A stretch of 64,000 nucleotides of DNA from Sialis fuliginosa. Taxonomy: Eukaryota > Arthropoda > Insecta > Megaloptera > Sialidae. Each line of letters starts with the position of its first letter. The first letter of the stretch is position 1. The position numbers and the translations under genes were made by a program. The stretch spans positions 19,666,267 through 19,730,266 of the forward strand of contig OY540809.1 of NCBI GenBank assembly GCA_961205875.1, given 5' to 3'. The notes beneath the pieces were generated by a model that did no database searches, was not told where the DNA came from, and was given only the letters and a program-made list of their open reading frames with translations. Below are positions 48,300-60,480 of the stretch, piece after piece.

Positions 48300-48570
48300 A
48301 TATTCAATACAGAATAAAAATAAAATAAAATTGTGTTATTTATTTGTACATAGCCGGAAATAAAGTTGAATTGGTCGTTTTGTATTCTGGTGTTAATGAA
48401 TGACATTTTTTGTAAATATATTTTAGCTAGAGATACTCATAGTAAGAGTTCGGACTGCCCGAATCGATTTCTGATTGATTGTAGTAACCAAGACACACCC
48501 ACATCTGTGTTTTCTTATTTTATCAATTAATATCATTAAATTTACTTCATATTATTACATTTTTTTATGA
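48300..48570. repeat. Dispersed repeat, unoccupied counterpart of the hAT site at 31.4 kb
   Basis: The segment atactcatagtaagagtt…gcc.gaatcgatttctgattgatt…aagtc/caagac matches 31354-31366 plus 31560-31660. Here nothing is inserted at CATAGTAA. Confidence 0.65.
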
Positions 48571-49620
48571 TTTTATGAATTTGTGTGAATAAATCACGTT
48601 TGGCTAAAAATGGCGTCGCTGTCATATGTTTCTAGTTTAACTAACCTCTTAAGGTTGAATTATTAAAATTAAATTTTTTCTCTCATTTTTGACTTTCATG
48701 GATTATCAGTGGAAAAGGAAATCGCCTTGTGATGATTCGGGTAGGAGACATTTATAAAACTCAGAACTGGTGGCTTGAAATTTATTTCTCGTAAATACGA
48801 TTAGGTAAAAAAATTTATATAATATAATACCAACTAATGTGCCAAGAAAAAAATACTAAACTAGCAAGTCTTTATATGTATTATATGTATATAAAAATCT
48901 ATTATGTCCTCCAATTTAAGTATATATGTACTTACAATTAATTACTGCACAAATAGGTAGAAAGTTTTAACCTTAAACTTGTTTCTTGGGTATTGAAATT
49001 TTTGCATATTTTTTTATTGATGTTTTTTTAAATTGTTTTTCTTCTTCATGAAAATTAAATAAACATAATTATATGTTCAAGTGATCTGTATTAAAACATA
49101 TACTTAATAGAAATTTTTGTATAGTGTGGGGGGTGCTGAGAGTAACTGAAAAAGGCTAAAAAATAAATCCGACTTAAAAAATTACTAAAAATACTGAAAA
49201 GTATATAATAATAAAAATATAATAATAATCCTTTTTTATGTCGGTTAAAATGCGGAATCCTGTCAATATTACCTATAATTATAAATACGAAGTAAACAAT
49301 TTTAATAGATCAAGATATTTATATTATATATTTATTTATGTAATGTAAAGTATACGTGCACATCTTTTTAGAGCAAAACAAATTATTTATTATTGTACGA
49401 GTTAAGCCACTTGCAAAATATAAAAGTCATCATTTATGAAGGTTACTTTGCTTATATTTTTAAATAATAACAATAATGGGTTTATTTCATGTGCGTCGGC
49501 AATAATGGGTAAGACAGGGCAATGACTTGTTTCTACTTTTGATTTTTTAATTTTTTATAATTACGTAAAAAGTAATAGTTTTAGATAAAATGTTTTATTT
49601 TATTATCTTTCTGTTTTTTG
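48571..49620. other. AT-rich DNA, no gene seen
   Basis: A fragment of the 'ccgacttaaaaaattactaaaaatactgaaaagtatat' family lies at about 49165-49215. Nothing else is recognised. Confidence 0.4.
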
Positions 49621-49629
49621 TCTCTATAC

Positions 49630-49901
49630 CTGTCTGTCTGTTACCTCGGTAAAAATCCAAAATCTCCTACATTAGCTTCTTGTATAAGTTGCTATGGTAT
49701 ATCTTTTTAATCCAATTTTTAGATACATTTTTTGCTATAAGTAGAAAAAAAATTATGATAATCTGTTTATCTGCCTGTCCGATAAATCGGCCTGATGACC
49801 TCAACAATAGTTGGAAGAAGAAAAATATAATATTAACATTTTGTCGGTCTGCTGTTACCCCGGTAAAAATCCAAAATGCTGTACATTTGCTTCTTGTATA
49901 A
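49630..49901. repeat. Diverged tandem duplicate, about 215-bp unit
   Basis: 'tgttacc.cggtaaaaatccaaaat.ct.tacatt.gcttcttgtataagttgctatg' occurs at about 49638 and again at about 49853, leading directly into the 89-bp array. Short frames here follow the repeat. Confidence 0.65.
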
Positions 49902-50258
49902 GTTGCTATGTCATTTTAATCCAATTTTTAAATACAATTTTTACAACTATATTACCTATATTAAAACGTGAACATCGAAAATTGTCGTACGTTGCTATGT
50001 CATTTTAGTCCAATTTTTAAATACAATTTTTACAACGATATTACTTATATTAAAACGTGAACATCGAAAATTGTCGTACGTTGCTATGTCATTTTAGTCC
50101 AATTTTTAAATACAATTTTTACAACGATATTACTTATATTAAAACGTGAACATCGAAAATTGTCGTACGTTGCTATGTCATTTTAGTCCAATTTTTAAAT
50201 ACAATTTTTACAACGATATTACCTATATTAAAACGTGAACATCGAAAATTGTCGTACG
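49902..50258. repeat. 89-bp minisatellite, four copies
   Basis: Units begin GTTGCTATGTCATTTTA at 49902, 49991, 50080 and 50169 and close at 50258, an exact 89-bp step. The copies are nearly identical; the first is the most diverged. The last unit's end (cgaaaattgtcgtacg) also appears in reverse complement at about 62088. Confidence 0.92.
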
Positions 50259-50590
50259 TTTTTTTTAGTATTTATTATAAAAGGAGGTGAATGAAACTTA
50301 TATCATTCGAAAGGTACTATATCATAGACGTGCACAAATCATATGTGTATGTTGCCGTTAAGACATGTAAAATAAAGTTAACATACACACATGATTTCCC
50401 CTCTCGCTGTTTGTTTATTTCCTCTCACATCGTTCAACAGAATAGCAATATTCCTAGCGCTACCAAGCGGCAAAAATAAATAGTTTTGGATTTGTGTCAA
50501 ACGTAGAGAATGTCAAATCAATGTACGTTCAATTGCAGTGTTTTATTTGGAAATTTTTGTTGTAAATAATAGCTTATACTCTTAATAATA
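50259..50590. mobile_element. Repeat copy shared with 61745-62100 (opposite strand)
   Basis: Blocks 'agtatttattataa..ggaggtgaatgaaact', 'gcacaaatcatatgtgtatgttgccgttaa', 'cctagcgctaccaagcggcaaaaataaatagttttgg' and 'acgtagagaatg' occur in reverse complement at 61745-62100. A shorter copy is at 51205-51280. The frame here is part of the repeat. Confidence 0.7.
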
Positions 50591-50733
50591 GAAAATTAAG
50601 TAAGTTTCCAATTTTTAATTTATTCATTATTTCACGTAGTTTTATCTAAAAGCAAATGGAAAATATATTTGTTTTATGCCTTAAAGAACGCTAACGGATC
50701 GGATTGAAAAGTAAAACCGGTTGCAACCTATTC

Positions 50734-51030
50734 AAATCAGAGCTTTTCCACGTAGACCGGTCCGGCTATTTTGCCGGTGACGACATCGGCACCGTCAAAT
50801 GCTGCCGGCGTTGAACTCGACAATCGGATAAGAGCCTTACAGTCAACAGGATGTACCCAATACTGCCTTTTTTATATTTACGATTTATATACTTCTTTCT
50901 GAGGTATAACAACATATGTTTCTATCACTACAGCTAGAACCCAACTACACCGGCATTGAGAATACCGGTGTGTGGAAAAAGAGCCATGGCTAGTGCCGGT
51001 TTTGTCGGTGTGTGGAAAAACAGCCTCAGG
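50734..51030. mobile_element. GC-rich inverted-repeat element with GGTGTGTGGAAAAA motifs
   Basis: Starts CAGAGCTTTTCCACGTAGACCGG and ends in two tandem versions of ccggt.tgtgtggaaaaa.agcc. CCGG-rich DNA lies inside both ends. hAT-like ends are possible; no clean flanking duplication was found. A small plus-strand frame at 50956 crosses its right end. Confidence 0.5.
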
Positions 51031-51872
51031 GAGGGACAATTTTTACGTCGAAATCAAAATGTGAATAAATCGCGCAATAGAAATAATGTAGCACAAATTG
51101 AAATTGATAATGATAATTTTATTATTGGTTTGAGAGATCTATGTATTAATAGGTGAATTATTATAAAAAGGAGGGAATTAGTTAGATTAGGGTAGGTAAG
51201 GTTAGGAAAGGAAAGGTACTATGCCATAGATGTGCACAAAAAACATGTGTGTATGTTGCCGTTAAGGCAGATAAAGTATTGGTCGAATTCCGACCATGGG
51301 CGATACTAGTATTATTTATTATCGAAATACTTTGAACGGTTGAGTAAACCCCAACATGCATTATTAATATATATCTACAAATATTTACATATATATTTAC
51401 AAACAGGATTAAAATTCTAAACTGGTTATTTGTTAAGTATCTTGTACATATTTTGCAATTAGTGAAAGGTATCAAGTAGTGACACGACAAAGGCTGACGT
51501 TTGAAGGTGTTACAGTAAAAAAATACATATACAGCGTGTCTGTAACGTAACTCAATACTAGTACTAAGTAAAGTCAATGTTACATGGAATTTAAACTGAT
51601 TGTAAGTAAAGTCAATGAACGATTACAATCTACGCATTACGTTATAGAATAAGGTGATATATGAAAAATTTATTGTATAGTAAATATATTAAAAAATAAA
51701 ACGTAAAAAAGTGGGTATTGGGCACACACTTGAAGGGTTCCGTAGTCATTCTCATTACGATTTACAAGCTACATTCTGGATTTTTAAAGATTTTTTGAAT
51801 CGATAGTTTAGAAAATAGAGGGGCGGACGCTCTGATAACCAAAAGCAAATATTCAAAGTGATCCTATAAGGG

Positions 51873-52405
51873 CAAGGTTATTAAAGTAATAGGTTGCCTC
51901 ATAACTCTGGCGGGGAGTGGCATGAGAGGAGAGAACGCGTTATCGTGAGGAACTCTTTGATATTATAAATGGCTGTCAAACTATATTTACTCTTTATTTT
52001 AGTTAAGCTGATTTATTGTAAGTTGTTTTTAAATATTTTCATTTGATATTGATAGTGTACTGACAATGAGTTTTAAATCTAAATTTTTATTATTTTATTA
52101 TTATAAATTATAGTTTTAAACAAGTGTTTTTTTATGTGTAACCAAGAAATGTATTTTCTTTAAGTATTGATTTCTGACATCATTTTAAAGTTTTTATGAA
52201 AAAATATTATATGTAATAATTTGTGCTTCTGTAATAAACAATAATATTTACTTTTTTTAAATACAAATATCCAAAAATTCGAAATAATTTGAAAAAAAAC
52301 TTAATATATGAAACAACGTTTAAAGGTTCCTCAGGGTGACGTCATCACACGCAGCCGCTGATTGGTCAAAAAGTTATGAGACAACCTATACATATTCTAA
52401 CCTTG
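51873..52405. mobile_element. TIR element with 9-bp CTATAAGGG duplication
   Basis: CTATAAGGG occurs at 51864-51872 and 52406-52414. Inverted ends CAAGGTTA…ATAGGTTG.CTCATAACT match over about 34 bp with a few mismatches. It has 533 bp and no transposase. A 9-bp duplication suits Mutator-like or related groups; an 8-bp hAT duplication plus one chance base cannot be excluded. Confidence 0.8.
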
Positions 52406-53177
52406 CTATAAGGGTTCCGTTTTTTAATTTTGAATATATGAACCACCTTACGTGATCGCGATCCTTTTCTTCCCCTATTATAAACAAATTTAAATATACT
52501 AATCGATAACGAAACATTAAGTTGAATAATTAATATCTCAGCTTGGCACGATCCTACAGATTCAATTTTTTTTAAATTATACCTTACACCTTTATTTTTA
52601 AGAGTATTAATTGCTAAAGATCGCCGCCGGGCGTAGGTTAGTATTAAAATTATAAAGAAAAATAGAAATCAAAAATCATTACTTCAAGAATAATTAATAA
52701 TAATTATTTAATTAATTATATTAAAAACGAGATGAAAAAATCAAATAATTAGTATGCAAATCATATTCCTCTTTAATTAATTATGAAAACTATATATAAT
52801 ATACCTGAGTTTTTATATCTTCAAGGTTTATAATAGATATGCTATTGTAATAATTTTTTTTTCATATTTTTATACAGAAAATACAAAAGTAGTTTAATTC
52901 ATATATAAAATATACCTTTATTTCATCATTTATTTGTATTTTTTTGCATCAATGATGGTTGCATATTATATGCATTCTTGTAATATCACATACCTGTAAT
53001 GCAAGGTGTAATGCCTAGAATAATTAATATGATTAGAAATCAATTTATCCTTGGTTCGATTAAATAATGGTCATTTTTATATCATCTAACATATTACATC
53101 AGTAACATTTTTTAACTCTCAAACCTGTTTAAGTTTATTTATTATATTATCTTATCACAATTTTTGAAGTGAAACTT

Positions 53178-53275
53178 TTTTAGCGAGACTAGAATTTAAA
53201 GATGGAACGCTAAGGAAAGTATGAGAGAGAGATGAGTATATGTATAAGATAAAGATGGATGAATGCGTACGTACA
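53178..53275. repeat. Second copy of the 'agcgagactag' repeat
   Basis: Reverse complement of 12955-13135 in the first MFS intron. Confidence 0.55.
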
Positions 53276-53306
53276 TCTCAGTTGAAAATAATATGTTTGA
53301 TTATTA

Positions 53307-53981
53307 CACAGGCCTACAAAAAAATACTTTTGAACTGGTGTCTCTACTTCAATAAGTTATTTCGGAGGCTTTTGACGTGCTGAACCCGAATCCGTCACCC
53401 GAATTGCTCCATCAGGTCAGGTTTTTGATATAACCTAACCTAAAAGTGTCCAAAATGACAATTTTGGTAATATTTAAGAATTTATTACCAAGTAGGTAAT
53501 TTTTTTCTAAAGTTCTCGTTCATGGTAAGAAGTAGTACTATCTTTCCTCTGTAAAACGAATTTTTGTTTTTTTACTGTACTTTTTTTTGTCACCGAAATA
53601 TACTAGTTTGAATATATTATATTTTTCTTAATAGAGTAGACACAGTGACACAATGGACTTTACTATACATTAAATATAACAATAACTTCAAACTAGTTTA
53701 TTTTGGTGAAAAAAAATCGTACAGTAGAAAGTAAAAATTTATTTTAAAGAGGAAAGATAGTACTACTTCTTACCATGAACGAAAACTTTAGAAAAAAATT
53801 ACCTACTTGGTAATAAATTCTTAAATATTACCAAAATTGTCATTTTGGACACTTTTAGGTTAGGTTATATCAAAAACCTGACCTGATGGAGCAATTCGGG
53901 TGACGGATTCGGGTTCAGCACGTCAAAAGCCTCCGAAATCACCTTTTTAAGTAGAGACACTAAAAATGATGTCGGCCTGTG
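53307..53981. mobile_element. Foldback element, arms of about 300 bp
   Basis: Arms about 53307-53620 and 53685-53981 are inverted copies around a short AT-rich core. Ends CACAGGCC…GGCCTGTG are flanked by TTATTA (53301-53306, 53982-53987). Both arms carry 'ataacctaacctaaaagtgtcc' and 'ggaggcttttgacgtgctgaaccc'. No frame is seen. The flank is AT-rich, so the 6-bp duplication is tentative. Confidence 0.8.
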
Positions 53982-53987
53982 TTATTA

Positions 53988-55135
53988 ATTTAATATGTTT
54001 AGTTTTATTTATTTAATTCCCATGGTTAATGAACTTTTTTTAATACAGGATATATTTTTGTTTCGAGGTATTATTATATTTTTATTTAAAATACTTAAGT
54101 ACATCAATGTACTTAAGTCAGTTCCAAATATATACTATTGTAATTGTAATTGCAATTATTATATTTAAGTACAATTATCGAAAGTAGGTATATACTTACT
54201 TATACTTTGTCCTTAGCTACAGTAGTTTTTCTTGTACTAAAGTACACTTTTTTAATAATCAAAATAAAAATTATACGCATATTATAATGGTTAGTTCGCA
54301 CGTTGCTCTTTTTAAATTTTAACAAGTAATTAACTAATTAATTAATTAAATAAATAATGATATAGTTGAAAACATGAGGTTTTTGTAACACGTTTATTAT
54401 CACGTGAAATCATCTTTGTACTACATTAAATACTTTATTACTTCTAAACTGGTATATTATATAATTGTTGATGATATGAATAACAATTTTTTTATCTGTA
54501 TCTGGTTTTTTGATAGTGTAGATATTTGTAATAATTATATATTGTTTTCTTAATTTTATTATACATATAATATACTTAGAAAAATAAAATTGTATTGGAT
54601 CAAGAATGTACATAGTATAAAACAAAGTCCTTCACCGCGTCTGTCTGTCTGTCTGTCGAAACAAAAAAAACATTTTGATAATTTAAAAAAATGTATGTCT
54701 GTTTGTTCCATTTTGAAACGATTTTGATAGAACATTTGTAAAAAAAAGCCTGAAACCCTACAATTAGTTAAGGTTATATGTATAATAATTCAATTAGGGT
54801 AGGTTAGTATTAAAAATATATTTTCTAATAAAAATAGTCTATAAGAAAAATAAAATGTAGTTTGTTGTGTTACTGCTGGTATAAATAACTAAATTGTTTC
54901 GATTTATTTTGAAATAAACGAATGCCAATTTTAAGTATCCATATATAGTATAAAGTCTTCTACAGAACGAAGCGAAACATTTGCAGCCGCAGAAATGAAG
55001 TACATGACGGCTTATGTACGTGTTAAGACCGGCGCAGCAGTTAATTGCCGAGAGTGCGGTTTTGTAGCGTTTTAATTCATAGATATATGTTTTCTGGCCA
55101 AGTTATAGGATATATTTTATTACTTTAGGTAATAT
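53988..55135. other. AT-rich DNA, no gene seen; short GTCT run
   Basis: A (GTCT)n run lies at 54640-54657. A GC-richer patch at about 54955-55070 (gcgaaacatttgcagccgcag…gaccggcgcagcag) stands just before the repeat at 55140 and may be its unique 5' part. Confidence 0.45.
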
Positions 55136-55139
55136 AAGT

Positions 55140-55765
55140 AATAAGCAGTGACGACAATAGTAAATCAAATCGCCAGTGCGCTCTTTTGCAATATACTGCC
55201 TAAACCGTTTAATATTGAACAAAATAATGTAGTCAAGAATTGTGTAGAATCAAAAGATCTAAAATAAAGTTCGCGATACCATATATCTAACTTTTATATT
55301 TAAGCCACAATGATTGCTTTTACGTTATAAATAAAATTAAAAATGTTTGGGTTCTGTTTACGTGGATTTATGACCTGCAAAAAATGATTTCATCGTCATA
55401 AGTACTTAATGTATATATAATTTACCTTATAAGCATCCAATTTGTAGTTTAGGAAATAACTTTAAATAAGTTATATACGGTAAAATATTATTAATAACAC
55501 AGATCATCTCGGCCGGCATTTTGCCGTGGTTTTTTGATCGTCAATTTTTTATTTTGTTTTCAATAATTAACTTTTAAATTTAAACAGAACACAAATTATT
55601 TGTATTTTTTGTTCTGATTGATTTTTGTTAGGTAATTTAAGTGTTGATTAGTTATTATACAATAATAACTAATCGTGTCTGTACTTAATTCAACTATATT
55701 TTTCAAAAATCCTAAAAATAATTCCGTAGTCCACGCGAGTGAAGCCACGGGCAGAGCTTGTTATC
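55140..55765 (+). mobile_element. Helitron-like or other dispersed element, copy 1
   Basis: Shared with 62700-63443: 'gcagtgacga.aatagtaaatcaa', 'tgcctaaaccgtt.a.tattgaacaaaataatgtag', 'gaatcaaaagatct', then 'ttctgatt.gtttttgttaggt' and 'ccacgcgagtgaagccacggg'. Copy 2 ends in ctagt, as Helitrons do. No coding frame. Confidence 0.65.
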
Positions 55766-55990
55766 ATAAATTTAAAAATCAACCTTTAACGTCATCATTA
55801 TTACTATAAAAGTTCCAATATGTACGAAAATGTAACATATTATTATAACAATATGTATTGAGAAAATTTATACTTCACCATGGCAGTATTTCAGATCTCT
55901 CCAGGGACCAATTTAACTAACAAAATATAATTGGCTGATGCCATTTGTTGGGGGCGAAACCTTGATGACGTCATAAAGGCTACACATATG

Positions 55991-56008
55991 TACACACACA
56001 CACACATA
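55991..56008. repeat. CA microsatellite
   Basis: Short (CA)n run followed by degenerate cacatgcatg repeats. Confidence 0.75.
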
Positions 56009-56377
56009 CGCACATGCATGTATGTATACATAGGTGGTCCTTTCTTGGATTTTCTAAATTAAAATCATTAAATATAGAAGCTAAATTAACCAAATTATAA
56101 ATAGACCTAGGTAGAACTTATTAGAAGAAAAATGAGGCCCAATAAATAGTAAATTAACATATTTATTTTGAAATTATTTTAAACAATATTTTCTCTTAGA
56201 AATGTAATCAAGTTATGTTTAAAATATAAACCCGTGGAAACATATTTTACTTCGTAGAAGAGTTACAATTATAAAAAAATATAATGTAGAATTATGCCTA
56301 AAAAAAATTTATGCTACTGTATTTAAGGACTGAGCGATGGAGGATTAGGTTTTTTTTTAATTAAAATGAACTACATA

Positions 56378-56820
56378 AAAACTGGCACCAGTCTTGGACA
56401 ATACTCTACTTGTTTAATTAAATGTACTAAATTGGAAATATTTGTTGATATTTGATTATATACTGCCATCACTGAATCATAATCTATAGAATGAATTAAT
56501 TCATTTGATAGGAATCGGCCAATGGGTGTCAAAATTATACACATTAAAACTATTTATATAATAGTGTAATCTATTTATTAATTATTATATTATGATAGCA
56601 TTGCTTTACATTGTTTCAAATTTAACGATTCTTTATTTAATAATTTATTGTGTCTTTGTACTTTTATCATTTTGTAATCATTAGCAAGGAAACCCATTAC
56701 TGGTTCTACTTTATCCATTACTGGAGAAAAAATATAAACAAAATAAAAGGCTGTAATAAATTACAATCTAAAAAAACAATATGCCTTGCTCTTAAAGCGT
56801 TAAGACTGGTGCCAATAATT
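56378..56820 (-). mobile_element. Mariner-like MITE, diverged ends
   Basis: Ends AAAACTGGCACCAGTCTTGG and …AAGACTGGTGCCAATAATT, flanked by TA at 56376-56377 and 56821-56822. It has 443 bp. Confidence 0.78.
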
Positions 56821-57010
56821 TATATGTTAATTTTTTTTCACTTCTATCATGATACAAAACGATTTATAAGTAAAATTGATTAGTAGTTTTTAGGGTTCCG
56901 ATGAAACCCTATTAATCTTACTTTGTCATCTTTTCGTTCTTTTCAGTCAAAGCAAAATATCTCGTAAACTATATAAGCTAGAAACTTGAAAGGCTGTAGC
57001 CGGTTAGTAA

Positions 57011-57742
57011 TGTAAAATCGGCCTCAACACGGATTTGGCTATTTTTTATTGTGAATGTTGCTCATTATGTGAGCATTCTCATGCCCAATTATTAGCCTCT
57101 AAAATTTGATAGTATTTGGAAAAAAAATTATTTTCAATTTTTTTCAAAAAGATTTTTTTTTTAAAAAGAAGAAACTAAATTTCATGTAAAGTGGCCTGGA
57201 CTATATGTGTATAAATCACCATAAGAAATGTATGTTTGTATGTCCAAGATGGTAAGACAAACAGGCTTAATTTTATTTAAATAACTAGTTTTATATCATT
57301 TTTATATTATTTTTATATTACATTATTTCTATAGCATTTGTACATGTTAATATTGACTTCCAATGATTTTAATTATTTTTTTTTCTACCACTTCGATTCT
57401 TTTCAGACTTTGTAGGGTGTAATACTAAAGTATGAAGATTATTTCATGAAATATCTGAAGTTGTCATTCAACTTTTTCAAAATTTCAATTTTTTTTTACT
57501 TGATAGAGTATGCGCAGCTTCTTGAAAATATTATCTGATATATACCTTTTCAACTTCTAAATTGTACCATAGTTTGAACTTAATCCAAAAAAAAATTCTT
57601 AAAAAAAATATTTTTGAAAAATTGAAAATATTTTGTTTTTCAAAAACGATTAACTTTTAGAGGCTTATAATTGGGCATGAGAATGCTCACATAAAGAGTA
57701 ACATTCACAATTAGCCAAATCCGTGTTGAGGCCGTTTTTACA
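57011..57742. mobile_element. TIR element, TAA-flanked (Harbinger-like)
   Basis: Inverted ends of about 95 bp start TGTAAAA.CGGCCTCAACACG and include GAGCATTCTCATGCCCAAT. TAA on both sides (57008-57010, 57743-57745) fits the 3-bp TWA duplication of PIF/Harbinger elements. There is no transposase in about 730 bp. Confidence 0.7.
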
Positions 57743-58439
57743 TAACAGCTTTTTTACTAAACATGTAAATTGTAAATGATGCTCTCTAGTAAAAAATATA
57801 TTTTATACCAAGGCGCAAAATGTAGATTTCAATCAGTAGAAATTTACCCATTTTTTATTATACCAACAGAGGATTGCAAGCAATAATTAATTTTGCCCTC
57901 CCCCTCCCCCCTTCTAACTCGGTAACAACTGTCAAAAAATCTAAACAAAATTTGGTAAGGAGGCTTTGGTGCGACTACCAACAACAAATATTAAAGTCAA
58001 CAATATTATAATATAGGGGCGTCATAAGATTTTTTATTTTTATATCTAGGCAAATGGAGTGTCAAAATATAGATCTCAATTAGTAGAATATGATATTTTT
58101 TTTTCTAACTCAAAAATGCACCTGTAAGTGGGTCCAAACAGTCAACGTAGTACGTACTTCAGAACCCTTGTGGTTTACACCCGTGTATGCCTTGACTGAA
58201 TTTTTTATTTATGAAATCATGTTTTTTTTCTACCCGATACCAGATGTCGGAATGTCACTTATTGTTAGTTTTGATATATTTCAGATAATTTTGCCAGTGT
58301 ATTTTATGTACAGGGTATAATTTGTATAATTGAGACAGATATGGTGACATGTATAATATACATTGTATATTATACATATCATATTATGTATATACTTTAA
58401 TTACCATAATATATATTATAGTGACGTTAATATATTAAA

Positions 58440-58650
58440 TAATAACAAATTAATTGTCTAAACGTCAAAAAATTTTATTGAAGAATAAGTATTGCAAGCT
58501 TTCGATTCACAGAATCATTGTTAGGCTAGTCACATGAATATTGTTGATATAACGACATCGTTCTCACATTTTGTCTTTCTTAATAGCCTGACGATGATTC
58601 TGTGAATCGAAAGCTTGTGATACTTATTGCGTTAATTAATTTGTTATTAC
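58440..58650. repeat. Hairpin MITE
   Basis: Arms ATAACAAATTAATT…AAGCTTTCGATTCACAGAATCAT… and complement face each other around about 60 bp. The inner 38 bp of the arms are nearly perfect. Confidence 0.78.
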
Positions 58651-59327
58651 TTACTTTAATTACCCCTGAAAAAATTCCTAGTCGAGCCTATGTACTGTGA
58701 AACACAGTATGTAGGGTAGGATATTTGTTTTAGTACATTTTCTGATTACGTACTTGTGTTAAGGATCCGTTTGAGGATTCTCTGATGATGGTAGAATTAA
58801 TTTGGGTATAAAAATGTACACTCCATTCACGCTTTGATGTCTCTGGCGGGATTTAAAGGAAGATTGTTGGGTTATACATATATACACTCTCTAGTTCCTT
58901 GTTCGTTTGTATGTTTGTTTGATTTTCAGATTCAGGAGCTTATAGTTTAGATCAGGGGATTGTTTTGTAGAACAAAATTTTAATCGAAACCGATTAATAA
59001 TAACTGTCATTTAACTTAAGGTAGTTCTCGTACAAACGTCATTTCGATAGAATTAAAAAAAAATTGGATAGAAAGAACAATGATATCTATCCGAACGTGA
59101 AATTTTAATGAGATCGACCGTTTTAAACATGAGATAATTGTCATCAAAGTTTGCAACTTTTGTACGTATTCGCTATATCAAATACGTACTCGTATCATGT
59201 CCGTTTTTTTTTAATTTTCATGACTAAACGATTTTTATGAAAAAAACTACCAAACAACAAAGGGTTATTATTCTGATATGTGATAAAAATTCAAAACGGT
59301 TAATATTTTTCAGATATTAAATTTAAA
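58651..59327. other. No gene seen
   Basis: AT-rich, with no supported frame, inverted structure or repeat match found. Confidence 0.4.
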
Positions 59328-60429
59328 AAAAACACCTGCCAAGTAAATGCATAGTGCTTCCTCGTGCTAAACTCACCAAAGGTAGTTAATTATTGAACAA
59401 TTTTAATAAACACCGATTGAGTGTTCAGATGAATTGCTCGCCATTTTTATAAACACACAATTATATAAAAAAATATTTATTCTTAATCCGTGTCTGAATA
59501 TATTTTCGTATATTTTTAATTGTTTGACAATTTCAAACTAAATCTTAAATTTTATGCTATGCAAACGTCAATATAACATTTAATATGTCAATAGCGATTG
59601 AAAAAAACAAATGACGATTTTTTTAAGCAAATTGAAATAAATCTTTGTAAGGGAATATTTTACAACAAACGTTGTAGACCTATATTATAAAAAAAATAAT
59701 GTACTACAAAAAAGATTCTATAAAATTTTTACGTAACATATATATACCTATGTGTCATTCTTGAGATATCTTTATAAAATAACTGTTTTTAGATGTCACT
59801 CCTCCCCCTTACACACGATTTTGATGATTTTGAAATGGAACTGTCCTCAAGTCAGATCCAACAATCCAACCAAGTTTCATTAATATCAGTTCAGTGGTTC
59901 ATGAATTATGCTCGTAACAAGGATTCAGGAGACAGATACGGAACGAAAGTGTTTGTTTTGACCTTTGAATCGAAAAGATCAAATCCATATTTTGAAATCG
60001 GAGAACAATTTTTTTGCTCATTTTAAAACTATCACAAAACAAGGGTTTCGAACCGAAGACCGGATAAACCGTTATTTTTTGTCGGAACGAAAACCAGAAC
60101 CGAACCGAAAAAAATATCGTTTTTTTCGGTTTGGTACATGTTAAAATATGCGCGTTAACATGATCTTATTCGTCACTTCAGTTGTTCAGATCTATCATTC
60201 AAGTACCATAAAATGTTCTAAATTATGATTATAATACATTTTTAATACAAATAAAAAAAAAAAAATTGATCATTCGGAGTTGAACCGAAAAAACCGAAAA
60301 ACCCGTTATTATTTTCGGAACGAAAACCGGAAACAAACCGATATATATTTATTTACTTGAATCGAAACAAAAAAAATAATATTTCGAAGCCCTGCACAAA
60401 ACTTCCCGTATCTTCGATATGGCAAGGAA
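59328..60429 (+). mobile_element. TGCTTCCTCG-family repeat carrying a hAT insertion
   Basis: Left part 59328-60040 (acacctgccaagtaaatgca … ctatcacaaaac) and right part 60403-60429 (ttcccgtatcttcgatatgg). The interruption is the element at 60041. The plus-strand frame at 59793 recurs in other copies of this repeat and is not a gene. Confidence 0.75.
60041..60394. mobile_element. hAT-like element, copy 1, CACAAAAC duplication
   Basis: Perfect CACAAAAC lies at 60033-60040 and 60395-60402. Ends AAGGGTTTCGAACCG and …TTTCGAAGCCCTG are inverted, the left one mutated. Arrays of AACCGAAAA-type motifs lie near both ends. It has 354 bp and no transposase. Confidence 0.88.
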
Positions 60430-60480
60430 GGGCTGTACAGTTTATTGTTTAAAATAACACCCTCGATCCACTGTTTTGAC

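Noticed and set aside
49902-50258. CRISPR-like direct repeats
   Set aside because: The 89-bp units are contiguous and whole-unit identical, with no distinct spacers, and the DNA is eukaryotic.
51182-51577. 131-codon minus-strand frame
   Set aside because: No domain, start context or splice support; AT-rich with repeat sequence at one end. Left out as chance, though its length is slightly above background.
58090-58320. 76-codon plus-strand frame with hydrophobic stretches
   Set aside because: Hydrophobicity is expected from T-rich DNA; no start context, homology or splice sites support it.
59793-60026. Plus-strand frames at 59793, 27839 and 21563 sharing a peptide
   Set aside because: All three lie at the same place in copies of one dispersed repeat and differ by indels; shared peptide sequence reflects shared repeat, not a gene family.
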